Below are positions 60,261-64,000 of a DNA stretch of 64,000 nt, piece after piece. Each line of letters begins with the position of its first letter. Within the stretch, counting starts at the first letter, position 1. Source of the DNA: JBBWZH01 sp035544115 (GTDB taxonomy: Bacteria; Actinomycetota; Actinomycetes; Mycobacteriales; CADCTP01); assembly GCA_963714145.1 (NCBI GenBank), contig OY970235.1, forward strand, positions 744,001 to 808,000, in the 5' to 3' direction. Below the pieces are notes generated by a model. The model was not told the origin of the DNA. It ran no database searches and saw only the letters and a list, made by a program, of their open reading frames with translations. The position numbers and the translations under genes are program-made.

Positions 60261-62135
60261 TCAGCTCCCCACCGGCGGCTGGGTGCCGGCGGACAGCCGC
60301 TGATCCTCGCGCAGCACCCGCAGCAGCTCCTCGTACGGGCCGACCAGGTAGGCCTCGTCGCCCGGGCCCAACCGGGTGCCCCGCCGCAGCGGGTGCTCCA
60401 GGCCGCCGAGCCCGGCCCGGGACAACGCCACCACCCGGATGCGCGCGGAGAGATCCTGCATCGCCCGGCCGACCAGCCCGCCATCCGCGGCCACCGTGAG
60501 CCGGCCGAGCAGGAACGGCTGGTCGTCCACATAGAACGTGTCCAGCACGTCCAGGCCGAGCGCGGCGCCGACGAACCAGGGGGCGGCCAGCGCGGCGGTG
60601 GAGCGGACGTGCCGGAACAGGAAGCTGTGCTCGACGGTGACCGCGAGCGGGCGGTCCAGCACCCGCAGCACCACCGGCACCTCGTACCAGCGCAGGCCCA
60701 GCTGCTCGCGTACGGTGAGGCCGATCTCGATGTTGGTCAGGTCACTGCTGGTGATGACCGCGACCGCGGCCGCCCGGTCCAGGTTGACCAGCTCCAGGGT
60801 GGCGCTCAGCGACGCGTCCGCGATCACCACCGGCACGCCGAGGGCACGGGCCTGGGCGAGGTAGCGGCTGTTCTCGTTCCGCTCGACCACGACCACGTCC
60901 ATGCCGTGCGCCTCGATGCCCAGCAGCACCTGCATGCCGACCGAGCCGAGGCCGACCAGGATCACGTGGTCGGACATGCCGGTGACCCGCTGCCGGCCGA
61001 GCGCCTGCGCCAGCCGCCGGTTCACCAGCAGGTTCGTGATCTGTGCGAGCAGCGCGGCGGCCAGCGTCGCGCCGACGATGATGTCGCCGATCCCGAAGAC
61101 GAGCAGCCATACCGCCTGCCCGGAGAAGTGGAAATCCCCGTACCCGACGGTCGCGTCGGTGACCACCGTGAAGTAGGCGGCGTCCAGCAGGCTGAGCCGG
61201 CCGCCGCGCGGGGGCTGGTAGCCGATCCAGATCACCACGGTGGACACCAGGCCGGTGATGAGCATCGCGGCCAGCGTCCAGCGGAACGGTTTGTCCACTT
61301 CGGACACCAGGTTGGCCAGCGCGCCGCGGGCCGCCCGCAGCCGGTTGCGCAGCCCCACCCGGGCCCGGTCGGTACGCTCCCGGGTCGACCGCCCCGGCGG
61401 CGGAACGGACGCGTCCGCCGGGCCGATCAGGCTGACCCGGTCGCCCGGCCAGACCCGGTGGTCCCGGCCGGGGCACACCACCATCCCGCCGCCGTCCGCC
61501 TGCCCGCTGTCGGTGGCGGTGTCGGGCTCGATGGCCGCCTCGTCCGGGTCCAGGTCCACCCACTGGGCCTGGTCCGCGCCCGGGACGACCGCGATCGGCG
61601 CCAGGTCCCCGTACAGCTCCCGCAGCGTGCCGGACTCGGTCACCGTCAGGTGCCGCAGCGCGAACTGCTCACCGGCCAGGCTGAACTCGTGCCGGTCCGC
61701 CCGGACGCACGCCTCCACCACGGACGGGGCGGCCAGCACGGCGGTGTCCAGCACCCGGCCGGGGACCGCCACGCCGGCCAGCGCCCGGCCCACCGCGGGG
61801 TTGCTCAGCTGCACGACGATCGGCAGGTCGGTGCGCAACCGGCGGGCCAGCAGCGTGGTCTCCAGCGTGTGCACGTCGTCCTCCTCGACGCACACCAGCG
61901 CCCGGGCCCCGGCCAACCCCGCCGCGTGCAGCGTCTCCGGCTGCCGGGCGCTGGCCTCCAGCAGCGGTACGCCCCAGCCGTCCAACTGCCGGACCAGGCC
62001 GCGGTCCGGTTCGTCGTCCACCACCACCACCGGGATCTCGGCGACGACGAACTGCTCGACCGTGCGCAGCCCGACCCCGTGCAGCCCGCAGACGATCACA
62101 TGCCCGGACCAGTCGCCGTACGCCATGCCAGTCAC
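60261..62135 (-). CDS. Potassium-channel-like protein with RCK/TrkA-N domains on both sides of the pore
   Basis: 624 residues. An N-terminal TrkA-N Rossmann domain (HVIVCGLHGVGLRTVEQF) is followed by a TrkA-C-like part to about 235. A two-helix ion-channel pore (about 285-370) has the filter TVGYGD. A second TrkA-N domain (HVILVGLGSVGMQVLLGIEA) and a C-terminal TrkA-C part complete it. In-cis duplicated RCK domains are typical of ligand- or NAD-gated K channels, but usually both follow the pore. GTG 62135 has GGGGGG upstream; ATG 62126 is possible. Ion and ligand are predicted, not shown. Confidence 0.87.
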   Translation of the reverse strand: MTGMAYGDWSGHVIVCGLHGVGLRTVEQFVVAEIPVVVVDDEPDRGLVRQLDGWGVPLLEASARQPETLHAAGLAGARALVCVEEDDVHTLETTLLARRLRTDLPIVVQLSNPAVGRALAGVAVPGRVLDTAVLAAPSVVEACVRADRHEFSLAGEQFALRHLTVTESGTLRELYGDLAPIAVVPGADQAQWVDLDPDEAAIEPDTATDSGQADGGGMVVCPGRDHRVWPGDRVSLIGPADASVPPPGRSTRERTDRARVGLRNRLRAARGALANLVSEVDKPFRWTLAAMLITGLVSTVVIWIGYQPPRGGRLSLLDAAYFTVVTDATVGYGDFHFSGQAVWLLVFGIGDIIVGATLAAALLAQITNLLVNRRLAQALGRQRVTGMSDHVILVGLGSVGMQVLLGIEAHGMDVVVVERNENSRYLAQARALGVPVVIADASLSATLELVNLDRAAAVAVITSSDLTNIEIGLTVREQLGLRWYEVPVVLRVLDRPLAVTVEHSFLFRHVRSTAALAAPWFVGAALGLDVLDTFYVDDQPFLLGRLTVAADGGLVGRAMQDLSARIRVVALSRAGLGGLEHPLRRGTRLGPGDEAYLVGPYEELLRVLREDQRLSAGTQPPVGS

Positions 62136-62261
62136 CGTGCCAGCCCCCCTCGCCGACCACGGGCGGATGCGTGACTCGCAACATGCCGGATATCTGCGAC
62201 AAGATCCAGCCCTCGGGCGGGCGGGTCGCCGCGCCGATCGCGCCGCCGGCCGGCCGGGCGG

Positions 62262-63872
62262 TCAGCCGTAGAGCAGCCGGTGGGCGCCGCGGACCGCGGC
62301 CGCGTAGCCGCCACCGGCCCAGCCGTTGCGGGCCAGCGCGGCGGCCGCCGCGTTCGCCCCGCAGGCGCCGTGCACGCCGCCGCCGGGGTGCGCCGAGGCG
62401 CCGGCCAGGAACAGCCGGTCGATCGGGGTGTCGGCGCGGCCGAGCCCGGTCGCCGGCCGGAACACCAGCTGCTGGTGGATGGCCGCGGTGCCGGCGTTGA
62501 GCGCGCCGCCGACCAGGCTCGGGTTGTGTTCGTGCAGGTCGGCCGGGCTGAGCACGTGCCGCCCGACGACCAGGTCGGCGAAGCCCGGGGCGTGCCGCTC
62601 GATCACCCGCTCCATCCGCTTCACCACACCGGTGACCTGATCGGCTACCAGGCCCGGGTCCGGGTCGGTCGCCAGCGCGTGCGGGATGTGCGTGTACGCC
62701 CAGACCGACTCGGTGCCGGCCGGCGAGCGGGACGGGTCGGCCGTGGTCATCTGCCCGAGCAGCAGGAACGGGTCGGCCGGCACCGCGCCGCAGGCCAGGT
62801 CGGCGGCGAACCGGGTCAGCCCGTCCAGGTCGCAGTCCAGGTGGACGGTGCCGGCCCGACCGACCTCCGGCGCCCGCCACGGGATGGGCGCCGAGAGCGC
62901 CCAGTCCACCTTGACCGTGCCGCTGTCCCACTGGAACCGGCTCAGGTCGTCGACGAACTTCGGGGGCAGGTTCGGCGCGCCGACCAGGTCGCCGAACAGG
63001 GCCGGCGCCGGCACGTCGGCCAGCACCGCCCGGCGCGCCCGCACCAGGTTGCCACCCGCGTCCGCCACCCCGACCGCCTGGCCGCCGGCGATCAGCACCC
63101 GGGACACCGGCCGGCCACACTCCACCTGGCCGCCGTACGCCGCCAGCCGCCGGACCAGCGCCACCGCCAGCGCCCCGGCCCCGCCGGCCGGCACCGGGAA
63201 GCCGACATCCTGGGCCAGCATCGCGAGCAGCCAGCCGAAGATCGCCGAACCGGACTGGTCCGGGCCCAGGTCGGTGTGCAGCGCGTTGCCGGCCAGCAGC
63301 AGCCGGGCACCTTCCCCGGCGAACCGTTCGGTCGCGTACCGGCGCACCGGCAGCGTGCCGAACCGGGCGAACCGCAGCGCGTCGCCGGCCCCGAGCCGGC
63401 GCAGCAGCCCGGCCGCCGACCGCACCGGCGGGAACGGCCCGAGCAGCGCCCCGAGCAGTGCCGGCTTGATCCGCTGCCAGGCCTCGAACTCGGTCCGCCA
63501 GGCGTCCGCGTCGGCCGCCGCGAAGGCGGCCAGCGACGCCGCGGTCTCGTCCACGTCCCGGGCCAGCAGCACGTGCCGGCCGTCCGGCAGCACATGCGCC
63601 AGTGGTGCCGGGGCATGCCGCCAGACCAGCCCCCAGCGGTCCAGTTCCAGCCGGGCCAGCACCGGCGAGGCCGCACCCAGCGGGTAGAACGCGCTGCACA
63701 CGTCGCTGATGAAGCCCGGTGCGGTCAGCTCGGCCGACCGGACCGCCCCGCCGGGAGACCCGGCCGCCTCCAGCACCAGCACGTCCCAGCCGGCCTCAGC
63801 CAGCATGTTCGCCGCCACCAGCCCGTTCGGACCGGCGCCGACGACCACCGCATCAACCTCAGCCACGGTCAT
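62262..63872 (-). CDS. Phytoene-desaturase-like FAD-dependent oxidoreductase
   Basis: 536 residues. The FAD motif VVVGAGPNGLVAANMLAEAG with LEAAGSPGGAVRS opens the protein. The C-terminal LFLAGASAHPGGGVHGACGANAA is the family's FAD-contact end. It belongs to the CrtI/NAD(P)-oxidoreductase group (COG1233) that includes carotenoid desaturases and retinol saturase-like enzymes. No crtB or crtE is nearby, so a carotenoid role is unproven. ATG 63872 is used; the open frame extends to 63962. Confidence 0.88.
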   Translation of the reverse strand: MTVAEVDAVVVGAGPNGLVAANMLAEAGWDVLVLEAAGSPGGAVRSAELTAPGFISDVCSAFYPLGAASPVLARLELDRWGLVWRHAPAPLAHVLPDGRHVLLARDVDETAASLAAFAAADADAWRTEFEAWQRIKPALLGALLGPFPPVRSAAGLLRRLGAGDALRFARFGTLPVRRYATERFAGEGARLLLAGNALHTDLGPDQSGSAIFGWLLAMLAQDVGFPVPAGGAGALAVALVRRLAAYGGQVECGRPVSRVLIAGGQAVGVADAGGNLVRARRAVLADVPAPALFGDLVGAPNLPPKFVDDLSRFQWDSGTVKVDWALSAPIPWRAPEVGRAGTVHLDCDLDGLTRFAADLACGAVPADPFLLLGQMTTADPSRSPAGTESVWAYTHIPHALATDPDPGLVADQVTGVVKRMERVIERHAPGFADLVVGRHVLSPADLHEHNPSLVGGALNAGTAAIHQQLVFRPATGLGRADTPIDRLFLAGASAHPGGGVHGACGANAAAAALARNGWAGGGYAAAVRGAHRLLYG

Positions 63873-64000
63873 GCCGACCGAGGCTAGAACACATCGATCA
63901 CGACGCCGAGCCGAGGCGGTTCCGCCCGGGCCGCCGGTCGATCCTGCCGGCGGTCGCGACACGGCAGCGGTCGGGGCGGCCGGGTCGGCCAGCTGCCGGT

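Noticed and set aside
58145..60532. 795-codon minus-strand frame with NRAGP repeats
   Set aside because: It crosses the 15-bp repeat array and the antisense of the SDR gene. The LysR protein at 58402-59283 in another frame is the real gene.
62262..63872. Carotenoid biosynthesis cluster
   Set aside because: Only one CrtI-like gene is present. No crtE, crtB or crtY is seen within the window.

Overview
The window is G+C-rich actinobacterial chromosomal DNA. It has dense genes on both strands, frequent GTG starts, GGAGG-type ribosome binding sites and very high third-position G+C. The gene families and synteny (an IdeR-type regulator near a SigB-type sigma factor, AcuC beside a PatA-like acetyltransferase, DUF3039/DUF3099 proteins, a BlaI/M56 pair) suggest the Micromonosporaceae or a close relative. 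The genus cannot be fixed from the sequence alone. I see no prophage, complete insertion sequence, CRISPR array, rRNA or tRNA.

Layout. 0.2-9.6 kb: S9 peptidase, IdeR/DmdR repressor, lipoprotein, AcuC deacetylase, PatA-like acetyltransferase and a group-2 sigma factor. 9.6-13.6 kb: cytochrome bd oxidase (cydAB) divergent from a BlaI-type repressor and an M56 metalloprotease, with three 17-bp operator palindromes between them. 13.6-25.1 kb: housekeeping genes (Dtd, cysteine dioxygenase/rhodanese, CDF exporter, HhH-GPD repair protein with a basic tail, DUF3099, PsuG, DUF3039, YihY, DEAD-box helicase). 25.3-31.5 kb: a one-directional envelope/redox group. It holds DUF4142 and DUF1996 secreted proteins, a COG4315-type lipoprotein, a bis-heme membrane domain fused to a P450-type ferredoxin, and a ferredoxin-reductase flavoprotein. 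31.6-40.9 kb: two DUF7455 paralogues, hypothetical proteins, a LysR/GATase pair, a sugar dehydrogenase-CBM2, YibE/F, a secreted protein with a perfect 275-bp internal duplication, and YnfA. 41-50.1 kb: SDR remnant, XRE-cupin regulator, zinc alcohol dehydrogenase, and a LacI / ABC transporter / GH127 locus in which one permease is frameshifted. 50.2-63.9 kb: beta-propeller-like protein, large LuxR-family ATPase regulator, ECF sigma factor, SRPBCC protein, phosphotransferase, LysR/SDR pair, RCK-flanked ion channel and a carotenoid-desaturase-like flavoprotein.

How genes work together. AcuC and the PatA-like enzyme look like an eraser/writer pair for lysine acetylation. The BlaI-type repressor very probably controls both itself and cydAB. 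The 28.9-31.4 kb gene pair could move electrons from NAD(P)H through FAD and an Fe-S cluster to two membrane hemes, with secreted partners encoded just upstream; this is inference. The LacI-ABC-GH127 locus fits uptake and cleavage of L-arabinofuranosides.

A cross-scale pattern stands out. Of the five convergent gene junctions with a gap of at least 150 bp, four hold short GC-rich tandem repeats (units of 17, 16, 15 and about 40 bp). The remaining one holds a perfect terminator hairpin instead.
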